From an uncultured Clostridium sp. (GTDB lineage: Bacteria; Bacillota; Clostridia; Clostridiales; Clostridiaceae): DNA of 50,152 bases. The translations under genes and the position numbers were made by a program. Where the stretch lies: assembly GCA_900543325.1 (NCBI GenBank), contig UQQU01000014.1, forward strand, positions 1 to 50,152, read 5' to 3'. Shown piece after piece: positions 42,866-50,152 of the stretch. The notes under the pieces are model-generated. The model was not told the DNA's origin. It was given only the letters and a program-made list of their open reading frames with translations, and searched no databases. Positions within the stretch are counted from its first letter, which is position 1; every line of letters begins with the position of its first letter.

Positions 42866-45613
42866 ATGGGTTCAATTAAGTGTACCTTAAGAAAAGAAAC
42901 AAAAAATGAAATAGCTAAATACATAGATAATGAATTTATTAATGAAACCATTAAAGAAATTGTTAAATACATAAAAGAAGTTAATAAAGTTCAAATAGAT
43001 GATTCAAATTACAATAAGTATGATGTAAATTCTAAAGTTGATTTAATAGATAATGGACCATTTAATATTTATGATTATACTTATGTGAAAGATTTTATAT
43101 ATGAATTATCATGGGAAGGTTCATATGTTGAAGATTTAGAAGATGATGAAAATATTAATAATGATAAGCCTGTATTTAAGTATCAGCCAAATGATATTGC
43201 AACTGTTTTATATGAAAAAGTAGAAAACATAATGGAGCAAAAAAAAGGCGAATTATATAAAAAATTTAAAAGCAGATATAATGAAGAATTCTTATGGAAC
43301 AGTGTTAGATGGTATAAGAGAACTAGGGATGGTAAGGTATATTATGATTTAGACTTAGATGAGTTAAGTGATGATAAGAAAAGAAGTATAGAAGAAAAAA
43401 TAAAAGTTGAGATAGGAAATGGATTTAAAAGCAGATGGGGATCCTCAGTTGCAGTTAAAGTAGCAACTTTAGAAGAAAAGCTTTTATTAGATATTTATGA
43501 TAAAGGTTGTGCCGCATTAGGAATTGTTAATGATTGTTATACAGAAATTGTAGAACCAGACAAAAGTAATGATGAAGAAGAATTAACACAAATTATGATT
43601 AAAAATTGTGAAGAAGCAAGTTCATCTACAAAGGGAATAAATAGACTTAAAGTTAAGGTTGTTAATTCAATTGATAAAAGATTAGATAATCTTATTAATG
43701 TGAATATTTATAAGACAAAAGAACATATGAATTTATTTTTAGAAGATGCTAGAAATATGGTCTTTGGATATTATAAAAGTGTCAATTTACCAGGCTTTAG
43801 AAGAAATCTTATATCTAAAGAAGATAAAATAAATGAAATAATAAAAAGAATTGCTGTGGTTGAAAATATTCTTTATAAGGAATATTTAAAAGAAAATGAA
43901 AAAGCACCATCTATTGATGAAATGCTAGATTTTAAAGAGTGTATTCCATGGATATGCATAAAGGGTTTAGTATGGACATCAGAAAATATATATATTAAAA
44001 ATAAGGCAAAAGATGAAATTCAAGAGATAATTTTAGATAATCCAATATATGAATATAAAGAAACAAGAGATATGAAAAGACATTTTTATCTTCATGTTGG
44101 TGAAACTAACACAGGAAAGACATATTCAAGTATTGAAAGACTTATGGAAGCAGATTCTGGTGTTTACTTAGCTCCATTAAGATTATTAGCACTTGAAATT
44201 CAAGATAAGCTTAATTCTCAAAATATACCTTGTTCATTATTAACAGGAGAAGAAGAGGATATTATTACATATGCAGGTCATGTTTCATCAACTATTGAAA
44301 AGCTGCAGCTTGGAACTCCTTATGATGTATGTGTTATAGATGAAGCTCAAATGATTGCTGATAAACAAAGAGGATGGGCATGGACAAGAGCTATAATAGG
44401 GGTAATGGCACCTGAAGTTCATATATGTATGGCACCAGAAGCAAAGGATGTCATAATTAAGTTAATAAAAGATTGTAATGATACATATGAAATTATAGAA
44501 CATAAAAGAGATACAAAGTTAATATTTGAGGATAAAAAGTTTGATTTAAATAAAGATGTTAAACCAGGAGATGCGTTAGTTGTTTTTGGCAAAAAGAAGG
44601 CACTTGCAGTTTCAGCACAACTTCTTAATAACAATATAAAAACAAGTATAATTTATGGCTCACTTCCATACTCAACGAGAAAGAAGCAGTTTGAAAGATT
44701 TTTAGATGGTGAAACAGAAGTAATAGTATGTACAGATGCCATTGGAATGGGAGTAAATCTTCCTATAAAACGTATTGTCTTTTTAGAAACAAGAAAGTAT
44801 GATGGTGTATCTTTAAGAAAATTAAATGTTTCTGAAATAAAGCAAATAGCAGGAAGAGCAGGACGTAAAGGCATTTATAACAAGGGCTATGTTGCGACTA
44901 TGAGTGATAGTAACTTAATAAAAAGTGCCTTAACTGCAGAGACAAAGAAAATTGAAAAATGCTTTATAGGAGTACCAGATTCACTACTTGATATAAATAT
45001 AGATATTATAGATGCATTAAAAACATGGAGTGTAATGTCTGTTAAAGGATATTATGAAAAAACAGATGTTACAAGAATAATTTATCTTTTAAATAGGTTA
45101 AAGAAGCTTAATATAAATGCATCTAAAGAAGATATTATGAAAATGGCTACAATTCCTTTTGAAGAAAATAATAAGGCTGTAGAAGCACTATGGGAAGAGT
45201 ATTGTAAGATGTATAGTGCAGGTGCAGTAAATTTAAAGAAGCCTGTTCTTAAGAAAAATGTAAGTTCAAAGAAGGAACTTGATGAACTTGAAAGTTATTA
45301 TAAGTCATTAGAATTAAATTATTCTTTTGGAAAGAATTTTAATATGATGATAAATAATAGATATATAGCAGATGAAAAAGAAAATACAGCTAATAAAATA
45401 AATGAACTTCTTTTAACTAATCTTTTAGATCATGAAAGAGTTTGTATTAATTGCGGGAAAAAGTTGTCATGGGATTATCCAAGTGATAGATGTAGAGTTT
45501 GTAAGGAAATGTTATATGAAGCTAGAAGTGAAAGGTATAAACCGGTATTTAGAGGTAATAGGAGAAGAAGTGCTTTTAGTAGCTCTGCAAGAAAAAGAAG
45601 AAATAGGTATTAG
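42866..45613 (+). CDS. SUV3-like DExH RNA helicase
   Basis: 915 aa, ATG with AGAAGTGATGG upstream. The first 400 residues are charged and helical with no recognised domain. Helicase core: Walker A GETNTGKTYSS near 412, YLAPLRLLALEI (Ia), VIDEAQMIAD near 490, TDAIGMGVNLPIKRIVF and QIAGRAGRKG near 660. It matches the mitochondrial SUV3 / bacterial SUV3-like DExH group, which unwinds RNA together with exoribonucleases. The C-terminus has a zinc-ribbon-like CINCGKKL ... CRVC pair near 859-880 and a basic RNA-binding tail. Stands alone; terminator at 45645-45690. Confidence 0.87.
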   Translation: MGSIKCTLRKETKNEIAKYIDNEFINETIKEIVKYIKEVNKVQIDDSNYNKYDVNSKVDLIDNGPFNIYDYTYVKDFIYELSWEGSYVEDLEDDENINNDKPVFKYQPNDIATVLYEKVENIMEQKKGELYKKFKSRYNEEFLWNSVRWYKRTRDGKVYYDLDLDELSDDKKRSIEEKIKVEIGNGFKSRWGSSVAVKVATLEEKLLLDIYDKGCAALGIVNDCYTEIVEPDKSNDEEELTQIMIKNCEEASSSTKGINRLKVKVVNSIDKRLDNLINVNIYKTKEHMNLFLEDARNMVFGYYKSVNLPGFRRNLISKEDKINEIIKRIAVVENILYKEYLKENEKAPSIDEMLDFKECIPWICIKGLVWTSENIYIKNKAKDEIQEIILDNPIYEYKETRDMKRHFYLHVGETNTGKTYSSIERLMEADSGVYLAPLRLLALEIQDKLNSQNIPCSLLTGEEEDIITYAGHVSSTIEKLQLGTPYDVCVIDEAQMIADKQRGWAWTRAIIGVMAPEVHICMAPEAKDVIIKLIKDCNDTYEIIEHKRDTKLIFEDKKFDLNKDVKPGDALVVFGKKKALAVSAQLLNNNIKTSIIYGSLPYSTRKKQFERFLDGETEVIVCTDAIGMGVNLPIKRIVFLETRKYDGVSLRKLNVSEIKQIAGRAGRKGIYNKGYVATMSDSNLIKSALTAETKKIEKCFIGVPDSLLDINIDIIDALKTWSVMSVKGYYEKTDVTRIIYLLNRLKKLNINASKEDIMKMATIPFEENNKAVEALWEEYCKMYSAGAVNLKKPVLKKNVSSKKELDELESYYKSLELNYSFGKNFNMMINNRYIADEKENTANKINELLLTNLLDHERVCINCGKKLSWDYPSDRCRVCKEMLYEARSERYKPVFRGNRRRSAFSSSARKRRNRY

Positions 45614-45644
45614 CTAAAAGAAAATAAACTGTTATTATGATAGG

Positions 45645-45690
45645 TTAAATTAGGTTGTCCACAGGGATAACCTAATTTAATATTTTTCTT
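45645..45690. terminator. Bidirectional terminator
   Basis: 16-bp arms TTAAATTAGGTTGTCC / GGATAACCTAATTTAA (one G-T pair) with T run on the plus side; overlaps the stop of the minus-strand transporter remnant. Confidence 0.85.
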
Positions 45691-46215
45691 GATTTTATAA
45701 TCAATAGAGTTTTAGAAATTAAAAATAATAGTGGTAATTCTATTAATGGTCCTATTATAAGAGCTAAAGAGATTAAAGGTTTATCAGGAAAAGTTGCTAC
45801 AGCAATTGTTAAAGCTATAGGAGAATTTCTGGCAAGAGTAGTTAAGTTTAATGCAACACTATCTTGATAATTAAGATTAATAGCACTACTTACTAATCTT
45901 ACAATTACAAAGTTAATTATAAAGAATAGTAGTATAGGTACTAATAAAATTAATAATACTTGATAGTTTTCTAGTAATACTTTCCCTTGAGAAGCAAACA
46001 TAGCAATAATAGCTATATTTAAAAAATATCCTTGATAATCACATGCCTTTGGAATAACTTTGCTTTCAAATGAGTTATTACCAATCTTATTTATAATAAG
46101 CTTTCTAGCAATTATTGAACTTAATAGAGGAATCATTAAACTAAAGATAACACTATTAGCTAAACTTAGAACATCTATACCAACGCTAGTTCCACCTATT
46201 AATAAGATATATACA
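45672..46215 (-). pseudogene. SBF/ACR3-like transporter, 5' half deleted
   Basis: The intact C-terminal half (from PVYILLIGGTSVGIDVLSLA through ARNSPIALTIAVATFPDKPL and GPLIELPLLFLI) matches the bile-acid:sodium symporter / ACR3 arsenite carrier superfamily, about 180 of the usual 320-340 residues. The reading frame has no start with a ribosome site; the first ATG (46136) lies inside a helix. At about 46215 the homology stops and runs head-on into another 5'-truncated gene on the plus strand. Non-functional. Confidence 0.7.
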
Positions 46216-47041
46216 GGTATATAATGATACGGTAATGGAAATAGGAAAAGGTCTTAAAAGTTATGATTTTAGATTTTTTGCACATGAAATACCTTGTAGT
46301 ATAGATTATCAGCTTTCAAATCCAGTATCAGAAGAGTTACAAGGAATAGATTTTATAAATGAATATCTTAAAAGATTATTATTTGAAAATAACTTCTGTA
46401 ATAATTTTGATAAAGAAAAAATAATAAAAGTCTTAAGAAGCTATTGTGAAGATTATGAAGGATTATTAATAAATATATTTGAAACAATACTTACTAATGT
46501 TATTGGGCTTCATATATTAGAAGCTAATATATTTGATTTGGAAATAACAAATTATGAAAGAGGAATTTTATTAGATATTTTTAAAGAAATGACTATAGAA
46601 GGAATACAAGAAAGACTTATAGAATCTTGTAATAATATTTGTAAAGATTTAAAAATAAATAAAAGTTATGAAATAGAATATATTAAAACAACTGCTTTAA
46701 ATTTACTTCCAAGAATTGAAGAAGGTATAGAAAATAATAATTTAGAAAATATATTTTTAAGTTTTAAAATAGAGGAAAATGAAGTTTTAGATGTTTTTGT
46801 AGATAATAGAAGTATGGATGATGAAAAGTTAAGAGAATTAATAGATGAAGTAAGAACTTGTAGGTTTACTAAAGATAAAGTTACTATAATTCACAATGAA
46901 GTTAAAAGCTTAGATGATTTAGTACAGATTTTAAATAATTGTATTTGGGAAGATGAGTTAGAGGAATTAGTTAATAATCTTACTGAGTATGAGATTAAGG
47001 AAAATATACCTTTTATCTTGGGGGAGTTTATTTTATTTTAA
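46216..47041 (+). pseudogene. 5'-truncated gene resembling DUF6179
   Basis: The frame is open from YNDTVMEIGKGLKSYDFRFF (about 46220) to the stop at 47041. The first in-frame ATG (46235) has no ribosome site and no promoter, because the transporter remnant lies directly upstream. HEIPCSIDYQLSNPV followed by YLKRLLFENNFC recalls the C-terminal half of clostridial DUF6179 proteins as I remember them; this identification is uncertain. The sequence is helical and Glu/Asn/Ile-rich with no membrane segment. The N-terminal half is probably lost to the same deletion that cut the neighbouring transporter. Confidence 0.5.
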
Positions 47042-47129
47042 AAATTTATAGTGATAAGACAAAAAGTTAGTATAAAATTTTATATTTAACACATGTGATT
47101 AATATATTTTATTAAGGAGTGTGGTTAAA

Positions 47130-47600
47130 ATGAAATGGTATGAAGCAAAAAGTATTGAAGAATTAAGAGAAATAGGATCTTTGAGAACAGTTAAAATGGA
47201 GATTAACAAAGATATAAGAAAGTTAACAGGAAAAAAGAATTTAGATGGATTTATAAAAATGGGAAGTAGGAGTTGGAAAGGACAATATGATAAAATATTG
47301 GCATTAAAGAAGATAATTAATATATTTAACGATAACAGTGTACAAGCCAATGAAAATAATGAAAGTTATTTTAAAAGTGAAGCTGATAAATATATTTTCT
47401 GCTTATTAGAATTAAGTGGAGAAGAGAGAATGAAACAATTAAAAATATATAAATCTTTATATATAAATAAAGATGCAGCAAGAGAATGGTATATGAATAT
47501 AGCTAAAAGTATTCATCCTGATATTTGTAATTCAGAAAAGTCAGCAGAGGCTATGGCAGAATTAACAAGCATTTATAATAAGATGGTAAAGCATGAATAA
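47130..47600 (+). CDS. HPD-motif (J-domain-like) protein, 156 aa
   Basis: Start taken at the ATG at 47130, 8 bases from AAGGAGTG; the GTG at 47121 overlaps that site. The C-terminal part, WYMNIAKSIHPDICNSE and AMAELTSIYNKM, has the helix-HPD-helix arrangement of a J domain (His129, Pro, Asp), the motif that stimulates DnaK. The N-terminal 100 residues are basic and helical with no recognised domain. Overlaps the next gene by 8 bases, indicating a two-gene operon. Confidence 0.65.
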   Translation: MKWYEAKSIEELREIGSLRTVKMEINKDIRKLTGKKNLDGFIKMGSRSWKGQYDKILALKKIINIFNDNSVQANENNESYFKSEADKYIFCLLELSGEERMKQLKIYKSLYINKDAAREWYMNIAKSIHPDICNSEKSAEAMAELTSIYNKMVKHE

Positions 47601-48309
47601 AAATAAAGATTTAATAATTGTTAAATCATATATAAAAGATATAAGATATGAAATGCCTAAAAAGGCTGAAGAGTTAGATAAAAGAACAATAAAGAGTATA
47701 TCAAATGCAGTTGGAAATGGGATAGTAGATAGTAAAGGATTTATATGGTTTGATTGTAGTAAGTTGCATACTATACTAAGAGTTAAAACTAAAAATGATG
47801 CTGCATATATATTAGAGAAAATTGATAATAAATATAAGATTGATTATAATAGTAGAACATATGTTAGATGGTCAAGCTTATTGTGGGTAGTAGGTAAAAG
47901 AATTGAGGAAAATCCTAAAAATGAGTACTTAAAGCTTATTCTAAGTATATTAGAAGAGATAAGTAATTCTAATGATGTTAAAGTATTACAAGATAAAGCA
48001 AAGGAATTACGAGAAAAAAATATTAAAAAGCTTAAAAAACAAAGAATAAAGGAGCTTAAGATAGTAAAAGATGAACTTACAAATGAAAAGTTAGATAAAA
48101 AAAGTGCAGAGTTTTCTCATATAAGAAGTGTTACTATGTATCCAGAGTTTTCGGAATTTATATGGAATGGTCTTATAGTTAATAAAGAAACCCATAATAT
48201 AATAACAAGTGAAACTGTAAACGATGAGGAGGAACTATATAGTTTATGTTTTAGAAAAGGATGGAATATTCAGTGGTATGATAAATATAAAGATATTGTA
48301 AATAATTAA
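47593..48309 (+). CDS. Hypothetical protein with an HNH-like C-terminal segment, 238 aa
   Basis: ATG inside the end of the HPD gene. Residues about 1-120 are mixed alpha/beta (GFIWFDCSKLHTILRVKTK, YVRWSSLLWVVGKRI). A Lys-rich coiled stretch runs from about 130 to 165. The end reads FSHIRSVTMYPEFSEFIWNGL followed by IVNKETHNIIT. The spacing of His176, the Asn-Gly-Leu near 193 and His201 resembles the HNH/betabetaalpha-metal signature (AHI...NGL...H), but Cys knuckles are absent. Nuclease activity is only a possibility. Confidence 0.55.
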   Translation: MNKNKDLIIVKSYIKDIRYEMPKKAEELDKRTIKSISNAVGNGIVDSKGFIWFDCSKLHTILRVKTKNDAAYILEKIDNKYKIDYNSRTYVRWSSLLWVVGKRIEENPKNEYLKLILSILEEISNSNDVKVLQDKAKELREKNIKKLKKQRIKELKIVKDELTNEKLDKKSAEFSHIRSVTMYPEFSEFIWNGLIVNKETHNIITSETVNDEEELYSLCFRKGWNIQWYDKYKDIVNN

Positions 48310-48347
48310 ATCCATGACCTATTTCGACAAATAAAATAAGAAAAAAT

Positions 48348-48356
48348 TGTTATAAT
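48348..48356 (+). promoter_or_regulatory. Extended -10 element
   Basis: TGTTATAAT ahead of the 135-aa gene; no matching -35 at normal spacing. Confidence 0.4.
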
Positions 48357-48413
48357 TTATAGCAACAGATAAAATAAAACAAATTATAAATAAGATGGGG
48401 AAGAGGAAGTAAA

Positions 48414-48821
48414 GTGAATAGGTTAGACAAACTAATGAAATTAGCAAATGAAGCAGTAGAGTTAATTAAGGAGTTTAGAGAAGAAGCTGGAATATTAGGA
48501 ACAAATCCTTTAAGAGCAATAAGTATAAAGGCTAATGGAGAAATAATTGAAGTAGATGATGAATTTGAGGGGATAAAGGAGTATTCACTTAATAAAATAA
48601 GTTCAATATTTGAACTTGAAATGAGAGGAGATGGTCCTTGTACAGCTGGGTTTTATGAGGCTGTTAGTTTGGCAGAAGCAGATTTAGAGTATGATTTTAA
48701 AAGATATTCTAAGGAAGAGTTTAAAGAATATGCTGGAAATTTAAAATATGCAGAATATAGATGTGAAGCTATATATGAAAGATTAGAAGAGATTGAAAAA
48801 GAAGTAGAAAATTTAAATTAA
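48414..48821 (+). CDS. Hypothetical protein, 135 aa
   Basis: GTG start after GAGGAAGTAAA. Acidic and helical, beginning MNRLDKLMKLANEAVELIKE and ending in a Glu/Lys-rich helix (YERLEEIEKEVENLN). The middle, GDGPCTAGFYEAVSLAEADL, may form a small domain. No family recognised. Has its own -10 element and a strong terminator, so a monocistronic gene. Confidence 0.65.
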   Translation: MNRLDKLMKLANEAVELIKEFREEAGILGTNPLRAISIKANGEIIEVDDEFEGIKEYSLNKISSIFELEMRGDGPCTAGFYEAVSLAEADLEYDFKRYSKEEFKEYAGNLKYAEYRCEAIYERLEEIEKEVENLN

Positions 48822-48837
48822 ATAAATATAAATGTAG

Positions 48838-48880
48838 AGGCTCTAGTAATTAATATAGATTATTACTAGAGCCTTTAGTA
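48838..48880 (+). terminator. Terminator of the 135-aa gene
   Basis: Perfect 13-bp arms AGGCTCTAGTAAT / ATTACTAGAGCCT, followed by TTTAG. Confidence 0.75.
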
Positions 48881-48953
48881 TATAATTTAGTATAAATCTA
48901 TTTTATTATATTAGCCAATTATGGTACAATATGTATAAAAATAGGAGGGTATT

Positions 48954-49907
48954 ATGGGAAAAAACAAAAGAAATTATAAAAATATTATATTTAGCATTTG
49001 CTTTATTTTAGTAATATTCTTATTAGGTTTTTTCGGGGGAAGGTTATTAGGAAAAGAAATTGCTAAATCAAGTTTATCATATGAAGAATCTATATTTACA
49101 ACTGTATTAGATATTTTAATTTTTTATTTTGCATTTATCATGCAAGTTATAATACATGAAGCAGGACACTTAATTTTTGGGTTAATATCTGGATATGAAT
49201 TTATATCTTTTAGAGTTGGTAGCATTACCATTGTAAAAGATGATGGAAAATTTAAATTGAAAAAATTTAAAATTAAAGGTACTGGTGGGCAATGTTTAAT
49301 GATGCCAAAAACTAATAATTATGAAGAACTAAAATATATGTTATATAACTTAGGTGGAACATTAATGAATGCTATAGTTTCCATTACAAGTTTAATAGTA
49401 TTAGTGACAGTAGATACTAATAAATATACAAAAGTTATATATCTATTTCAAAAGATAAGTTTATAAAATATTGTTTTTATACTCAGCTTAAGGTAAATGG
49501 ACTTTTATCTAAAGGAATGAGAGTTAAGGATATGCCAGTAGAGTGGTTTTATGTAAAAGATGGAGCTGATTTGAACAATCATATGGTCACATATATGAAG
49601 ATTATGGAGGCAAATTATTATCAAGATAAATTGAAATTTGATCTTGCAAAGGAATATTATGAAAATGTATTAGATAAGACTCCTAATATTATAAAATTAT
49701 ATGAAAATGAAATAAAGTGTGAATTATTATTTTATGAAATATTAAATGAAAATATGGAAAAAGTGAAGGAACTTTATACAAAGGAGTTACGTAACTATAT
49801 AAAATAAACAGAAGTTAGTAGAATTAGGTAGTATATTATATTTTGCAGGTAATGAGGCTTATCATATATATCAAAAAAGCCTTAAGAGTAAGATAAAAAG
49901 TTTATAG
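48954..49907 (+). pseudogene. Decayed M50-family (site-2-protease-like) membrane metalloprotease
   Basis: ATG after AGGAGGGTATT, with an extended -10 TGGTACAAT at 48922-48930. The first 170 residues are intact: a helix at about 11-30, a second at 45-66 and the zinc motif IIHEAGHLIFG with His68. After VTVDTNKYTK the expected later helices are missing; the frame stops at 49466. The next frame continues KDKFIKYCFYTQLKVNGLLS and DMPVEWFYVKDGADLNN. A further one-base slip at about 49800 leads to NKQKLVELGSILYFAGNEAY and a final stop at 49907. At least one internal deletion and two frameshifts, so non-functional. Confidence 0.8.
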
Positions 49908-50010
49908 ATATAGATAAACATTTACAATAAGTTTAATAAAATTAAAAGAGATTTAAAAATGAAGAAAAATAAATTTATATCAATGACATATATTAGAATG
50001 AAATTTAAGA

Positions 50011-50046
50011 GCAGTTGCAAAATTATTGTAACTGCTTTGTTTTAGT
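50011..50046. terminator. Bidirectional hairpin between convergent genes
   Basis: Arms GCAGTTGCAA / TTGTAACTGC (one mismatch) with CTTTGTTTT on the plus side. Confidence 0.7.
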
Positions 50047-50057
50047 GGAGTTATATA

Positions 50058-50152
50058 CTATAATAACTTTCTCATTACTATGCCATCAGCTTTAAAGGGT
50101 TCAATATTACCATAATCAAAAAACTCTTTTAATATGCAAACTTCATGAAAGC
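50058..50152 (-). CDS. 3' end of a minus-strand gene, cut by the window edge
   Basis: The open frame reads FHEVCILKEFFDYGNIEPFK followed by ADGIVMRKLL and a stop at 50058-50060. The ending YxMxKxL-like pattern occurs at the C-terminus of many GNAT acetyltransferases, but 31 residues are too few to assign a family. Confidence 0.5.
   Translation of the reverse strand, partial: FHEVCILKEFFDYGNIEPFKADGIVMRKLL

Noticed and set aside
26169..46215. Arsenic resistance locus formed by ArsC and the ACR3-like transporter
   Set aside because: The genes are about 19 kb apart, the transporter is truncated, its identity within the SBF superfamily is unsure, and no ArsR is present.
1..50152. rRNA or tRNA genes
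   Set aside because: No GC-rich conserved stretches, T-loop motifs (GTTCGAATC-like) or rRNA signatures were seen on either strand; a tRNAscan/Infernal run would settle it.

Overview
The window is AT-rich DNA with AGGAGG-type ribosome binding sites, densely packed genes and many U-tailed hairpins. Gene content (FeoA-FeoB fusion, FliB-like methylase, clostridial-type ABC pairs, AbgT transporter, BlaI/M56 pair) points to a low-GC Firmicute, most likely Clostridium sensu stricto. Species is not claimed. No rRNA, tRNA or CRISPR array was seen.

Layout. 1-12.6 kb: the end of an upstream unit, then one tight eight-gene operon: exported membrane protein, ABC ATPase, ABC permease, membrane/coiled-coil protein, MoxR AAA+ ATPase, DUF58 protein and two membrane von Willebrand A (vWA) proteins. 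It looks like one envelope-associated machine in which an AAA+ ATPase acts with MIDAS-type vWA proteins and an ABC exporter. 12.7-14.3 kb: a GntR/YtrA-type repressor with a 41-bp palindromic operator on its own promoter, a DUF1648 membrane protein, and a 21-codon dihydrofolate-reductase remnant. 14.4-24.1 kb: small hypotheticals, FliB-like protein, AbgT transporter, ECF transporter S component, a 58-aa protein and a heterodimeric ABC exporter. 24.1-35 kb: ferredoxin-nitroreductase next to a decayed LysR regulator, arsenate reductase, FeoAB fusion, hypotheticals, an Mbeg1-like lipase-fold protein, a second nitroreductase preceded by a Tyr/Arg-repeat peptide, and a UvrD-like helicase with an HsdR_N-like tail.

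35.07-42.16 kb is an accessory island bracketed by two near-identical 43-bp palindromic repeats in the same orientation. It holds a gutted Tn3-family transposon (resolvase, res-like site, transposase remnant, intact right inverted repeat), a BlaI/M56-peptidase pair with an operator-overlapped promoter, a secreted peptidoglycan-binding-domain protein whose start resembles the tail of the M56 peptidase, a second serine recombinase with res-like repeats, a small membrane ORF and an IS256-family element.

42.2-50.15 kb: a short Uma2-family protein, a SUV3-like helicase, two genes beheaded by one deletion (SBF/ACR3-like transporter and a DUF6179-like gene), an overlapping pair coding an HPD-containing (J-domain-like) protein and an HNH-like protein, a hypothetical, a decayed M50 metalloprotease and the 3' end of a minus-strand gene.

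The most unusual items are the M56-peptidase/secreted-protein pair sharing a sequence tag, the 43-bp repeats bracketing the island, the HPD/HNH-like gene pair, the helicase-HsdR_N fusion, the palindromic element at 17.1 and 32.85 kb, and the head-to-head double truncation near 46.2 kb. All domain names come from motif recognition by eye; no search was run.
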